Virus record (IMG/VR): IMGVR_UViG_3300035698_017435
Span: 1 to 30,596 of that record
Source: a virus
Direction: 5' to 3' (one strand)
DNA length: 30,596 bases
Both the position numbers and the translations under genes were made by a program. A model generated the notes under the pieces. That model saw nothing but the letters and a program-made list of their open reading frames with translations. It was not told the DNA's origin and did not search any database. Below are positions 14,980 to 24,695 of the stretch, in pieces. The number at the start of each line of letters is the position of its first letter. Position 1 is the stretch's first letter.

Positions 14980-17900
14980 ATGTCTGAACTACAAAAAGCC
15001 CTCGAAGGATTCACTTCCGTCCCAGAAACAACCGCCTGGAACTCCCTTAAATCTCTCCAAGAAGCAAAGAAAAATCCCGAACTCGTCGCGGATCCACAGC
15101 AAGCCAGCCTCCTCGACCAACAAAAAAACAATCTTCGCTCCTACGTCACAGAGCGCGCCGCCTACGGCCACGATCTTTTCCCCAACCAAATCGCCGCCGC
15201 CAATAAAAAGCGCAACGAGAGCCTCCAGAATCTTTACACAAAGCCACTCGAAGAATCTCTCCCAGAGGAAAACGTCGCAAGGATCAATCGCCTAGCAGAT
15301 TTCACGGCAGACCCGGAAGAGTTTCGCCAGCGCACCATCAATCGCTCCTATCTCTCCGCAACCCTTGGCCGTGAAATTCCCGCAGAGCAATACGACGCCA
15401 TCCGCCAAATTTACGCAAAACAACACCTCGACCTGGATGGAGATAGTTCAGACCGCGCCGTCTTCAACGCCATTAAGAACCGCTACTCCGAGGAAGCCAC
15501 CACCACCGGCCAGATTCAAGAAATTTCCAGAGACTCCTTCTCCGCCATTATCAAAGGAGAAACCGGAACCGCTCCCACTCTCTCCAAGGAACAGCTCGAA
15601 GCCGTCCCTCCCCGCCTACGAGAAGCCGCCGTTAAGCAGTATGAAGCCAGCATCCGCGCCGCCCGCCGCAAGCACCGCCAATTAACCCCTATCGTTGACA
15701 AGCTCGCCGAGTCTCTCCTCAAAATGGGGAAAGAACTTAATGACGACCGGAGTGCTTTAAGCTTTACCGGCGACCATCTCATCGACACCCGCTCCCTTAT
15801 CGAGCTAGTCCCAAAGGATCCAGCAGACCGCGCCCTCACTCTCTCACTCCTCTCGGAAAAACTCAAAGAGGCCGAGCCAGTAACAAACGACGGAGCGAAT
15901 GCCCGGATGCTCAAAAGCCAGAGACGCGGATCCTTTGATGCAGTTGTCAAAGCTCTCACCCTTCCGCTCGCTTTAGGCGCTGAACTTCGCGCCAAAGTTG
16001 ACGGGACAGAAAAAGAGTTCCTGGAAGCCGAAGACGGCCAACTCATCGCAAAGCAACTCCGCCAAATCTATTTCCAAGAAGGCGACCCGGTCCGCTCCTC
16101 AACAGATGGATTTGTTGCCGACTCACTCATCCTCGCCTCGGGCTCCGCTTGGACTCTCCCCGCCATTCTCGCCGGTCCGCTTGGGTATGGAACAATGGCC
16201 TCATCTTTCGCACAAGACTCCTACGAGGACGCCAGAATCGAAAACCCAGAAGCAGACCGCAACGCCCAGCGCCTCGCCGGAATAGGTTCTGGCGTAGCCC
16301 AAACAGTCGCCGAGACCGTCCTTACCAAAGTAGGACTCAAGCTTACTTTTGGGAAAATGCCACAGCTTGCCGGCGTCCTCAATAAAATCACCACCAAGCC
16401 CATCCTACGCGGAGCCATTGGCGGAGCCGCCCGTGGAACAGGCGTGCTTGTTGCAGAATACTCCGAGGAAGCCATCCAAGGAGCGATCGATGAAGGAGCG
16501 CAAGACCTCGCCCTCGTATTCTCCGAACTCGCACCCCAAACCAATTGGAAAGGTTTCTTCGGTGAATGGCTCACAGTTGCAGGAGCAGAACAGCAGGACG
16601 CCCTCAAAGCGATTCTCCCTTTTGCCATCATCGGAGCCGGCGGAGGATCCATTCAGCATTTCAAATATGGGGCCCAACTCACACGCAACGCCTCCATTCT
16701 TCACGATCTAGGCATCCCAGCCGAACGAGTCAAAGCGATCGTTTCCCAGACCGACCCCGTCAAGATCGACCAGCAAATCAAAGAAGCTTTTGAGGAAGGA
16801 CTCGAGACTCGAACCGCTGAGCAAAAGTCTCGAGTCCTCGAAACTCTCCGGGAAGCCGCCAAAGCCCGCGAAGCCGCTGGCATTCCTACCGTTTCCCCAG
16901 TAACCAACGAGTTTACCGAAGACACCACATTCGACTACACCGACCCAATTACACGGGAAACCACGTCTTTCGAGACCGAGGAGGAAGCGCTCCTCCATTG
17001 GAGAGACCGCGCCCAGCTCACCGAGGAAGCCCAGCTCGAATCCATCCGCCAGGGAGCAACCGAGCAATCACTCGACTCCCTCACAGACGAAGGAAAAGCA
17101 TCCGAGGACACCCGTGTCATCGAAGACGAATACACCGGCAACATTGACCGACTTATCAAAATGGGCCTCACCACACAAGCCCAGGTCGATGCGCGGATCC
17201 GCGTCTATATTCTCGAGAACGGTCTCACCCCAGAGGAAGCAGTCAAAGCCACCGAATCCGTCACAATCAAAGCCATGTCCGTCCAAGAGTTCACCCGTGA
17301 AGGACAAGCACTCTACACCGTCCGCCTTTTTAAAGGCCACAACCCACTAGACATCTTCGAAGACTTTTCAGAGGACGCCATCAAACGCTACATCGAAGAG
17401 GGAATCGTCTCTCCGGAGCAAGTCCTCGCCGACCTCCGCGCCTACCAGACCGCCAGCAATTCCAACCTTGGCCTCCCAGTCGATTACGAATACACGCAAG
17501 AAAACGACCTCCCACTCATCGAAGCTTTCTCGAAGCTCGCCCGCGCCCATGTCGTCGGATCCGCCAACTCCGAGCTAGTCCCAGCCAAAACGCGCGATTG
17601 GATCAATCTCTATTCCTCCATTGCCGGCTACACCGCCGGAAATGCGGACGCCATCGCTAACGACATCGACCGCGCCGGCACACTCCGCAAGCAGACCGCC
17701 GAGGGGAAAGTCCCCGCCCGGCTCCTCGACATCATTACCGACTCCGTGGGAATGAACGAGACCCAGACCATGGCCCGCCTCGAAAAGAAATATGAGGAAC
17801 AGCTCGCCGCGGAAGCGATGGAAGGTTTTCCGGAAATTCAAGAGGAAGCCAAAGGACTCCTCCCTCACCCAGAAACTCTCCGCAAAGATAACCACCCGCT

Positions 17901-20900
17901 CACCGGAGAAGTGCAGCGCCTTTGGGAATCCCTAAAAAAACCCACCCGCCGCCGAGACAAGACCGGCCGCACCATCGACCGCACTAACGAGGCCAACGCA
18001 TTCTTCCTCCCAATCGGAGAAAAAATAGACCTCGATCTAGTCCGCCGACGCATGGAGGAAAAAGGTTTCGAGCTCGACACACCCGCCCAGCTCCTCGAAG
18101 CCCTCGAACTCTCCATCTCCTACGGTAAACCCATCTACGGAACCCTCTCCTCCGCAGAACCATCCTTCTCCATCGCTGGCAATCGAGCAGGCGAAAGCCT
18201 TATGGACTCCCTCTCGCCAGAGCAACACAGTCAAACTCTCATTGACAAAATCGGAGAGGATGCGCTACGCTTAGAGCAACCGCGAATTCCATATGCAAAG
18301 AAACTCCAAGACATCCTCGATTTCTCTAAGTCCATCTTCGGAAGACTTAAATCAGGCAATGAAAAAGGGAGTGATTCTGGAAGACGTGGCGGACTATCAG
18401 TTATCCGCCAAAGGCTCGCCGACAACATTTCCACAGACCTCAAAGTCAACTTCCTTGGAGAAACAGTCTCCAACATCGAAGACCTAGCAGTCAAAGCGCA
18501 GGCATTACGCAATCCGCGCTTCGAGACTTTTTACCTCATAGCCCTAGTAGATAAAGGCAAGGGCTGGCTTGTCAAAGACGCCATGGCAGTGACCGCCCGC
18601 GTCCCTAACTCCGCCCCATTATTTGCAGAGGGAAGCTCTTGGGACGAAGGAATAGAGGCCCACCGCCAGTTTCTAAAAACGGCAGAAGCGGACTCCTACG
18701 TCCTAATCCACAACCATCCATCCGGAGACACATCCCCCAGCACCGCCGACGTTAGAATCACCACCGGCTACACTACGGACATGACCGCCGCTGGTGGGCC
18801 TCCTATGCTTGAGCATATCGTCATCAATCACAAAGAATTCACTACGATCAATCGAGACGGAAACATCAAACGCGCAAAGCTCCCAACCTACAACCCCGAC
18901 CCTTTCGCATGGCCCAATCCCGGCACCGAAATCCAAAAAAACGCCAATAGTTCTGAAAGACTTGTCGGAATTGCTCAGGGAATGACAGAGGCCAAGCAAA
19001 ATCCCGATCTAATCATCGGCTTCTATCTGAACGCCCAGCTTCAAGTCGTCAAATCCGTGCAAGGAACCATTGAGGAAATTCTCGCGGTGGACTTTTCAAA
19101 GACCGTTATAACTGCCCGAGAGCAGGGAGCTATCTATTTCAGCGTCCACGCCCAAACCACAAACCGAACAGAAGCCAAAAACCTTATAGACCGCCTCCAA
19201 CCTCTCAATGATTCGGGAATCCTTCTCGATGCAGCCATAGAGTTTGAAACAGAAAGCAATGGAATCTCCTATATCGGAGCAGTCGATGAAGGATTGTTCA
19301 AAATTCCTCCAGTATTTTTCGGCGCAACGGAAGCTTTCCAACACTCTCGCATTCAAGAAACCCCAGTCTCCCTTGAAACAGCAAAATCCCCGCAGACATC
19401 CTTTGCCCTCTCTCCCCAGGGCATCAATCGCCTGGAGCGCGCCATTGCTCACCGACTCAATAAAGAGCCACGGGAACGCGCCGAGTTCTACGAAAAAGTC
19501 CGCAACCGCATCGCCGCCCTAACCCAGCAGATCGAAGACATGGAAAACGGAGTGGGCATCTTCGCACGCAAGGCCACCGACGAAATCGGAGAAGAACGCA
19601 GGCGCATCCAAGACGCAATCGGCGAAGCCAAGGCGATCGTTGCATCCCTCCCAGTCGAAGCACGCGGAAAAGTCACCATCGACTTTGCCGACATCACCGG
19701 GAAATCAACCGAGAAAGGCAGGATCAAAGCATTGCTCCGCCTCATCGATCAAGCAGACAGCGCCCTCGAAACGGTTTTAAGAACTCAATACACCCAAGCT
19801 TTCGAGAAGCTCCTCGACCTCGCATCCCCAGACCTACGCCAAAACAAAGGACTACGCGGAAGGCTCACCCCGGAGACCCAGCGCCTAGTCAACGCAATCA
19901 TCCCGCTCATTCACCTCACACCCACACAAGTCTCCGCCCGCCTCATCGGAGCCCAAGCCAACTACGACGCCCTCGAATCGAAATACCCCGAGACCACCGA
20001 CGAGAACCTTGTCGAAGAATGGGAGGCAGAACTTGCCACAGAACAGCAAAATATTGATCTCCTCGAAACCTTTGGAGCCCTCACCAACTCCACAGCAGCA
20101 GAACTCTCACAAGCCTACGACCACCTCCTCACCATCTACACACGCGGACGCACCGCCCGCCAGATCATCGACCAGAACAACCGCCAAGAAATCGCAGGCA
20201 TGAAGCGCGAAGTTCTCGACTCCATCGGCGGACGAGTCTCCCAAATGAAATGGGCAAAGCGGACGGCCGACAAGGGATTAAAAGACCTCACAAAGACATT
20301 GCTCCTTAGCGATATGTCCTCCTTCCATCAAACGATGGAAAGACTTTTCCCGAAATCTCCGACCGCTCGCCTATTCCAAGACCGCCTCCGGGAGTCAGAG
20401 CGCTCCGTCACCCGTGCCAAGATCAAAGCCCGCGAACGCTTTGAAGAATTCACCCGCAACGCCTTCAATCTCTCCGGAATAGCCGCGAAGAGGAAGATGA
20501 ACAGCACCCTCGCCACTCTCTCCAAGCGCCGCACCTTTGACATCGAGACCGCAGAGGGAACACGTTTCGAGACGGAGAAGATGTCCGAAGAGCAAGCGGC
20601 CGCAATCCTAGCCGGGGAAATGAAAACTGGATGGGAAATGGACCGAATCGCCATGGAGTCCCTCCGCCAGTCCCTTGCAGACTTCCGCCTCCAACGTCTC
20701 ACCGCTCAAAACGAACAAAAAGCCTTTAGTAAAAAGGTCGTGCGCTTCCAACGTCTCACATCCCGAGGAGTCGCCGGCAATCTCCGGATGAGCGACATGG
20801 AAGCGCTCTACTATCTCCAACTTGCCGATCAAGCTCAATACCTCCCAGCCCTCGATAAATACGGATTTACCCAATCCGTTCTCGAAGACATCAAAGCCCA

Positions 20901-22797
20901 GATCGATCCGAAAGCCCTGGTAATTGGCTCCCATCTACGGACCGAATATAACGAGCAATACAAACGCCTCAATCCCGTTTTCCAACGGCTTTACGGCCTA
21001 GACATGCCTCAAATCAAAAACTACACCCCCGGCCTATTTGAGTCCCTAGACACCCGCTCCGAATCAGTCAACCCAGACGGAAGCACCGGCCCAGTCAATG
21101 CCATGTCCGCCGGTTTCACAAAAACACGCAGCCACCACACCGCCCGGCCTAAGCAATCAAACGCCCTCGCAAACTATTGGGCCTCCCTGGAATCGACCGA
21201 GTATTTCATCGCCTACGCGGAGACCATGCGGGACATGCGCCAAGTCTTCCGCTCCCCCGACCTACGCCGCGCCATCGAAGGAAACTACGGAACACGCGAA
21301 GCCGCTAACTTCTCCAACTGGCTCGACGTGCTCGAAGTGGATGGCCAGAACCGCGCAGCAAAAACGCAGGGCCTCGCAGAAGTGACCCAGAACATGCTTG
21401 CCGCCCAGTCCGCTATCGGCCTCTCCTTCAACCTCGGAACAATCTTCAAACAGTGGTCCGCCGGACTTGGACATTTCATGATGGAACCAACCACCGACGC
21501 GATACGCGGCACGTTCCTCGCCATCTCAGACCCCTCCTCGCTTAAAATGGTATGGGGATCCGAATCCGTGCAGCAGCGGATCCTCCAAGGCATGAACCCG
21601 GAGGACAAGCGCATCCTCGAAGCAGCCCGCGCCAGTCCGTCCCTCGCCATGCAACTCCTCGACGCGGGCCGGCTCCCCATCGCATGGGCGGATGCAGCCT
21701 TCACCACCCTTACGGGAGCCGCGTCTTATAAATCACAATACGACCGAGCAATCAAAGCCGGACTTTCAGACTCCCAAGCACACGAAGCCGGACTGATCCA
21801 CATGGACCGCATTATCGTAAAGACCGCCCAGCCTGCCACCACACAGGACAAGTCTCTCGCCGAAAATACCGCCCACGGCTTTGCGAAAGCTTTGTTTCTA
21901 TTCCGTTCAGACCCTCGACAAAAGTTTGCTATTAGCGCCAACGCCGTAGCCCTTGCCAGTGCAGGAGAGATAAGCAAAGGAGCCGCCGCCCGGAGAATAT
22001 TCTTCTCATGGTCAATCTATGGACTCATGGGCCAGATGGCTGGAGATATTTGGAAAACCATTTCTCGAGACGGAGACGACGAGGATAACTGGGAACCCCG
22101 CGACTACCTCGCCGCCATGATCGCCGGACCACTCTCCGGACTCCCGCTCCTTGGCCAAGGACTTGAATTCGCCATCTTTTCCACGATTGGTAAAGGTGGA
22201 TTTTCATCATCCGCTAACCCGATCGACAAGACCATCGCCTCTATCATCCAGGCCAAAGGCTCGGCCGTTTATCGCGATTGGAACACCGACGACCTCACAA
22301 TCCAAGACTTCCTCCGGGACGCTGGCAACTACTCTCAACTACTTGGAGTTTACAACGCAGGTTTTGCCATAGTCCCCGCCGGTTTCCGTGCAGCCCGCGA
22401 TAGCTACGGAATCGCCAAAAACGCAAAGGATCTAATCTTCGGAGAGTCACAGGACGAGAAAGTCCGCCGCATCATTTCCGAGGAAAAAGACACACTCAAA
22501 GAAAAGCGCGACGACTCCACCGCCCGCATCGAAACACTCACCGCCGAACTCCTCGACCTCCCCACTAAACAGCAAGAGTCCCGCCTCGCCCGCATGGACA
22601 AAGCCACTAGCCGCCGCGTGGCGCCGCGCCTACGCAAAGCCTCCATGACACAGCAAGAGCTCGCCCTCTCTCGTCTCACCATAGACTCCCGCGCCCGTGC
22701 CATCACCCGCATCATCGCCACGCTCCCAGAGCAAGACCGTCCCACTTATCTCGACCGCTTAGAGTCTCTAAAACTCTACGACCCGAAAGATAAATAA
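14980..22797 (+). CDS. Giant polyvalent-type ejection protein with JAMM (RadC/MPN) domain
   Basis: At 2605 residues it is the largest gene, placed where T7 has gp16, so probably packaged and ejected with DNA. Seen in order: helical N-terminus (1-330); Gly/Ala-rich hydrophobic segments near 376-405, 477-500 and 540-556, candidate membrane-inserting parts; a charged linker region; a RadC/MPN-like domain (about 1170-1300) with a JAMM zinc motif HNHPSGDTSPSTAD, ligands H1244, H1246 and D1257; a Phe-Ala-Leu-Ser-Pro boundary (near 1475) followed by long coiled helices to about 2000; a segment MPQIKNYTPGLFES and ARPKQSNALANYWASLESTEYF (about 2010-2075) seen in large polyvalent phage proteins; a hydrophobic region (about 2335-2400); a basic helical tail. 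The JAMM fold is known in isopeptidases and in RadC-like phage proteins. No lytic transglycosylase motif was found. Substrate unknown. Confidence 0.85.
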   Translation: MSELQKALEGFTSVPETTAWNSLKSLQEAKKNPELVADPQQASLLDQQKNNLRSYVTERAAYGHDLFPNQIAAANKKRNESLQNLYTKPLEESLPEENVARINRLADFTADPEEFRQRTINRSYLSATLGREIPAEQYDAIRQIYAKQHLDLDGDSSDRAVFNAIKNRYSEEATTTGQIQEISRDSFSAIIKGETGTAPTLSKEQLEAVPPRLREAAVKQYEASIRAARRKHRQLTPIVDKLAESLLKMGKELNDDRSALSFTGDHLIDTRSLIELVPKDPADRALTLSLLSEKLKEAEPVTNDGANARMLKSQRRGSFDAVVKALTLPLALGAELRAKVDGTEKEFLEAEDGQLIAKQLRQIYFQEGDPVRSSTDGFVADSLILASGSAWTLPAILAGPLGYGTMASSFAQDSYEDARIENPEADRNAQRLAGIGSGVAQTVAETVLTKVGLKLTFGKMPQLAGVLNKITTKPILRGAIGGAARGTGVLVAEYSEEAIQGAIDEGAQDLALVFSELAPQTNWKGFFGEWLTVAGAEQQDALKAILPFAIIGAGGGSIQHFKYGAQLTRNASILHDLGIPAERVKAIVSQTDPVKIDQQIKEAFEEGLETRTAEQKSRVLETLREAAKAREAAGIPTVSPVTNEFTEDTTFDYTDPITRETTSFETEEEALLHWRDRAQLTEEAQLESIRQGATEQSLDSLTDEGKASEDTRVIEDEYTGNIDRLIKMGLTTQAQVDARIRVYILENGLTPEEAVKATESVTIKAMSVQEFTREGQALYTVRLFKGHNPLDIFEDFSEDAIKRYIEEGIVSPEQVLADLRAYQTASNSNLGLPVDYEYTQENDLPLIEAFSKLARAHVVGSANSELVPAKTRDWINLYSSIAGYTAGNADAIANDIDRAGTLRKQTAEGKVPARLLDIITDSVGMNETQTMARLEKKYEEQLAAEAMEGFPEIQEEAKGLLPHPETLRKDNHPLTGEVQRLWESLKKPTRRRDKTGRTIDRTNEANAFFLPIGEKIDLDLVRRRMEEKGFELDTPAQLLEALELSISYGKPIYGTLSSAEPSFSIAGNRAGESLMDSLSPEQHSQTLIDKIGEDALRLEQPRIPYAKKLQDILDFSKSIFGRLKSGNEKGSDSGRRGGLSVIRQRLADNISTDLKVNFLGETVSNIEDLAVKAQALRNPRFETFYLIALVDKGKGWLVKDAMAVTARVPNSAPLFAEGSSWDEGIEAHRQFLKTAEADSYVLIHNHPSGDTSPSTADVRITTGYTTDMTAAGGPPMLEHIVINHKEFTTINRDGNIKRAKLPTYNPDPFAWPNPGTEIQKNANSSERLVGIAQGMTEAKQNPDLIIGFYLNAQLQVVKSVQGTIEEILAVDFSKTVITAREQGAIYFSVHAQTTNRTEAKNLIDRLQPLNDSGILLDAAIEFETESNGISYIGAVDEGLFKIPPVFFGATEAFQHSRIQETPVSLETAKSPQTSFALSPQGINRLERAIAHRLNKEPRERAEFYEKVRNRIAALTQQIEDMENGVGIFARKATDEIGEERRRIQDAIGEAKAIVASLPVEARGKVTIDFADITGKSTEKGRIKALLRLIDQADSALETVLRTQYTQAFEKLLDLASPDLRQNKGLRGRLTPETQRLVNAIIPLIHLTPTQVSARLIGAQANYDALESKYPETTDENLVEEWEAELATEQQNIDLLETFGALTNSTAAELSQAYDHLLTIYTRGRTARQIIDQNNRQEIAGMKREVLDSIGGRVSQMKWAKRTADKGLKDLTKTLLLSDMSSFHQTMERLFPKSPTARLFQDRLRESERSVTRAKIKARERFEEFTRNAFNLSGIAAKRKMNSTLATLSKRRTFDIETAEGTRFETEKMSEEQAAAILAGEMKTGWEMDRIAMESLRQSLADFRLQRLTAQNEQKAFSKKVVRFQRLTSRGVAGNLRMSDMEALYYLQLADQAQYLPALDKYGFTQSVLEDIKAQIDPKALVIGSHLRTEYNEQYKRLNPVFQRLYGLDMPQIKNYTPGLFESLDTRSESVNPDGSTGPVNAMSAGFTKTRSHHTARPKQSNALANYWASLESTEYFIAYAETMRDMRQVFRSPDLRRAIEGNYGTREAANFSNWLDVLEVDGQNRAAKTQGLAEVTQNMLAAQSAIGLSFNLGTIFKQWSAGLGHFMMEPTTDAIRGTFLAISDPSSLKMVWGSESVQQRILQGMNPEDKRILEAARASPSLAMQLLDAGRLPIAWADAAFTTLTGAASYKSQYDRAIKAGLSDSQAHEAGLIHMDRIIVKTAQPATTQDKSLAENTAHGFAKALFLFRSDPRQKFAISANAVALASAGEISKGAAARRIFFSWSIYGLMGQMAGDIWKTISRDGDDEDNWEPRDYLAAMIAGPLSGLPLLGQGLEFAIFSTIGKGGFSSSANPIDKTIASIIQAKGSAVYRDWNTDDLTIQDFLRDAGNYSQLLGVYNAGFAIVPAGFRAARDSYGIAKNAKDLIFGESQDEKVRRIISEEKDTLKEKRDDSTARIETLTAELLDLPTKQQESRLARMDKATSRRVAPRLRKASMTQQELALSRLTIDSRARAITRIIATLPEQDRPTYLDRLESLKLYDPKDK

Positions 22798-22805
22798 AAA
22801 GAACG

Positions 22806-22849
22806 CCCTTCACTCTTCCCCACCCGGCGGCTCCGCATAATAGCCGAGC
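22806..22849 (+). promoter_or_regulatory. Leader element of the tail fibre gene
   Basis: CCCTTCACT starts exactly 44 nt before the ATG at 22850. CGGCT (22828-22832) pairs with AGCCG (22842-22846) around nine bases. The stretch from CTCC (22831) to the ATG is nearly the same as in the endolysin leader at 26109: CTCC, then CAyAATAG, then CGArC. Confidence 0.6.
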
Positions 22850-24691
22850 ATGAGCCAGCCTACCCTTACCGCAAACGGAACCACTTCTTTCCTCACCTTC
22901 CCCGGTCGCGAGTATTCCCTCGCCTTTTCCGGATCCTTTGGTGGCGGTTCACTCGCCATCGAATACCAAATTGGAGCAACCTGGAATCGCTTTGAATTCT
23001 CCCCGCTCACCACCGGCAGCAATTTCCGGTTCATAGCTCCATCTAAAGCCGTCCGCCTAGTCCTCTCCGGATCCACCTCATCGGACATCGCCATCGCCTT
23101 CTCGATAGCCGTTGACGGAGCAATCCTAAACTCTTACTCCCGTGGTCTCATCCGCCCCGAAACCGGAGAGTCCTATCACCCAGATACTCCGACCGAAGTG
23201 CTCGCTCGAATCAATGCGCGCGCGCTAAGATTCGACCAGGACCAAACCCTTTCGACGGCCGACCAATTACAGGCCCGCCAGAACGCCGGCGCCGCGTCGC
23301 AGGCGGATCTCGATGCAGAGGAGACAGCGAGAGCGGCCGCAGTAACCTCGCTTCAATCCGCGATCACAGCTCTGCAATCCATCCTCGCCGCCGACGATGT
23401 TGATCTCGACACAGCTCAGGAGCGTATCGACTTTATTAAAAACCTCTCGACCGAGTTAGACGGCCTTGGCATTGCGGACATTCTCGGACTGCAAGCCGCG
23501 CTCGATGCAGAAGCGGAAGCACGGGCTGCAGCGGATTTGGAAGCCGGGCTTTCTGGCAACTCGTTTATCGCTGCATATGGTGACGGGGCTGATGCAGTCG
23601 CTAACGGCGAAGCTCTAAAAGATGCCTACACCGCTGCGAAAGCTCTCACGCCTAACGGGGCGGCACTCTCTGCAACCAATCGCGCGTGTGTCTTGGTATT
23701 CTCTGGCCGCTACGATTTAGTAGCGGCTACCGACACCAACGGAATAACCCTCGATGCTGAGTTCGTCGATTTAATCGGCGTTGGCGCAAGAGAGAATGTC
23801 TGGATCACCAGCGTAGGCAGAACGGTCGCTCAGACTGCCAATGATGTCTTGATTCAAGGAATGACACTAGAGAGTGCCAGTGATGCCGTTGGTATATCGA
23901 ATGACGTCGCGTATTATCCAAACACCAATCTTCCACTTACCAAAATGAAGGATGTGAACTGCGTTGGGACTAATAAAGGCCGTTCGCATAGAAACCAAGT
24001 GGATTTTTCAGGAACATTCACGAACTGCACTGCTGGAGATGCTGGCTTCGGCGGCAGCAGCGGCACAGCTTCAGGAACATTCACTGACTGCACTGCTGGA
24101 GAGAGCAGCTTCGGCGGCAGCGGAGGAACAGCTTCTGGAACATTCACTGGCTGCACTGCTGGAGATGAGAGCTTCGGCAGCCAAGGAACAGCTTCAGGAA
24201 CATTCACGAACTGCACTGCTGGAGGTGTAGGCTTCGGCGGCAGCAGCGGCACAGCTTCAGGAACATTCACTGACTGCACTGCTGGAGAGTATAGCTTCGG
24301 CGGCAATCGTAACTTCGGCGGCGGAGGAACAGCCACAGGAACATTCACCAGATGCACTGCTGGAAATAGAAGCTTTGGCGGCAACAGCGGCACAGCCTCA
24401 GGAACATTCACTGGCTGCACTGCTGGAGATGAGAGCTTCGGCAGCGAAGGAACAGCTTCAGGAACATTCACGAACTGCACTGCTGGAGGTGTAGGCTTCG
24501 GCGGCGTAGGCACAGCTTCTGGAACATTCACTGACTGCACTGCTGGAGAGTATAGCTTCGGCCGTTACGGCACATTCACAGGGAATCTATACAAATGCCG
24601 CGTAAAAGTAGGGGAGTTTGAAACGGTCTCAGGAGGAGGCATTACGCGCCTTTGCCTAGACGGATCAAGCGTAGAAAACAACCAAGGATAA
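22850..24691 (+). CDS. Tail fibre / receptor-binding protein with Cys-ladder repeats
   Basis: 613 residues. The N-terminal 120 residues are beta-rich and likely the virion anchor. Residues about 125-235 form coiled coil, with the segment ILAADDVDLDTAQERIDFIKN, a type common in phage tail fibres. Residues about 240-385 look like a right-handed beta-helix start (ACVLVFSGRYDLV, ANDVLIQGMTLESASDAVGI). From residue about 388 come nine repeats of 20-21 residues, pattern GTASGTFTxCTAGxxSFGG, each with one Cys at the same place. A short cap (NLYKCRVKVGEFETVSGGGITRLCLDG) ends it. The stacked repeats predict a beta-solenoid shaft or tip. Third codon positions are less C-rich from about 23560 onward than in the other structural genes, so the distal part may have been acquired. 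The next gene is 4 nt downstream. Confidence 0.85.
   Translation: MSQPTLTANGTTSFLTFPGREYSLAFSGSFGGGSLAIEYQIGATWNRFEFSPLTTGSNFRFIAPSKAVRLVLSGSTSSDIAIAFSIAVDGAILNSYSRGLIRPETGESYHPDTPTEVLARINARALRFDQDQTLSTADQLQARQNAGAASQADLDAEETARAAAVTSLQSAITALQSILAADDVDLDTAQERIDFIKNLSTELDGLGIADILGLQAALDAEAEARAAADLEAGLSGNSFIAAYGDGADAVANGEALKDAYTAAKALTPNGAALSATNRACVLVFSGRYDLVAATDTNGITLDAEFVDLIGVGARENVWITSVGRTVAQTANDVLIQGMTLESASDAVGISNDVAYYPNTNLPLTKMKDVNCVGTNKGRSHRNQVDFSGTFTNCTAGDAGFGGSSGTASGTFTDCTAGESSFGGSGGTASGTFTGCTAGDESFGSQGTASGTFTNCTAGGVGFGGSSGTASGTFTDCTAGEYSFGGNRNFGGGGTATGTFTRCTAGNRSFGGNSGTASGTFTGCTAGDESFGSEGTASGTFTNCTAGGVGFGGVGTASGTFTDCTAGEYSFGRYGTFTGNLYKCRVKVGEFETVSGGGITRLCLDGSSVENNQG
24011..24579 (+). repeat. 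Nine in-frame 60/63-nt repeats in the fibre gene
   Basis: GGAACATTCAC recurs at 24011, 24074, 24137, 24197, 24260, 24338, 24401, 24461 and 24521, spaced 63, 63, 60, 63, 78, 63, 60 and 60 nt, always in frame. A degraded tenth start lies near 24569. Units 3-5 (from 24137) and 7-9 (from 24401) are nearly identical over about 160 nt and lie 264 nt apart, pointing to a recent segmental duplication inside the gene. Confidence 0.92.
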
Positions 24692-24695
24692 CATT

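Noticed and set aside
23914-24540. 208-residue minus-strand ORF with Val-Pro-Glu-Ala-Val-Pro repeats
   Set aside because: It is the antisense image of the fibre repeats; the repeats keep frame and sense in the plus-strand fibre protein.
24011-24579. Regular repeats considered as a CRISPR array
   Set aside because: The repeats are in frame, the intervening parts are themselves similar, and no cas gene is near; they encode protein repeats.
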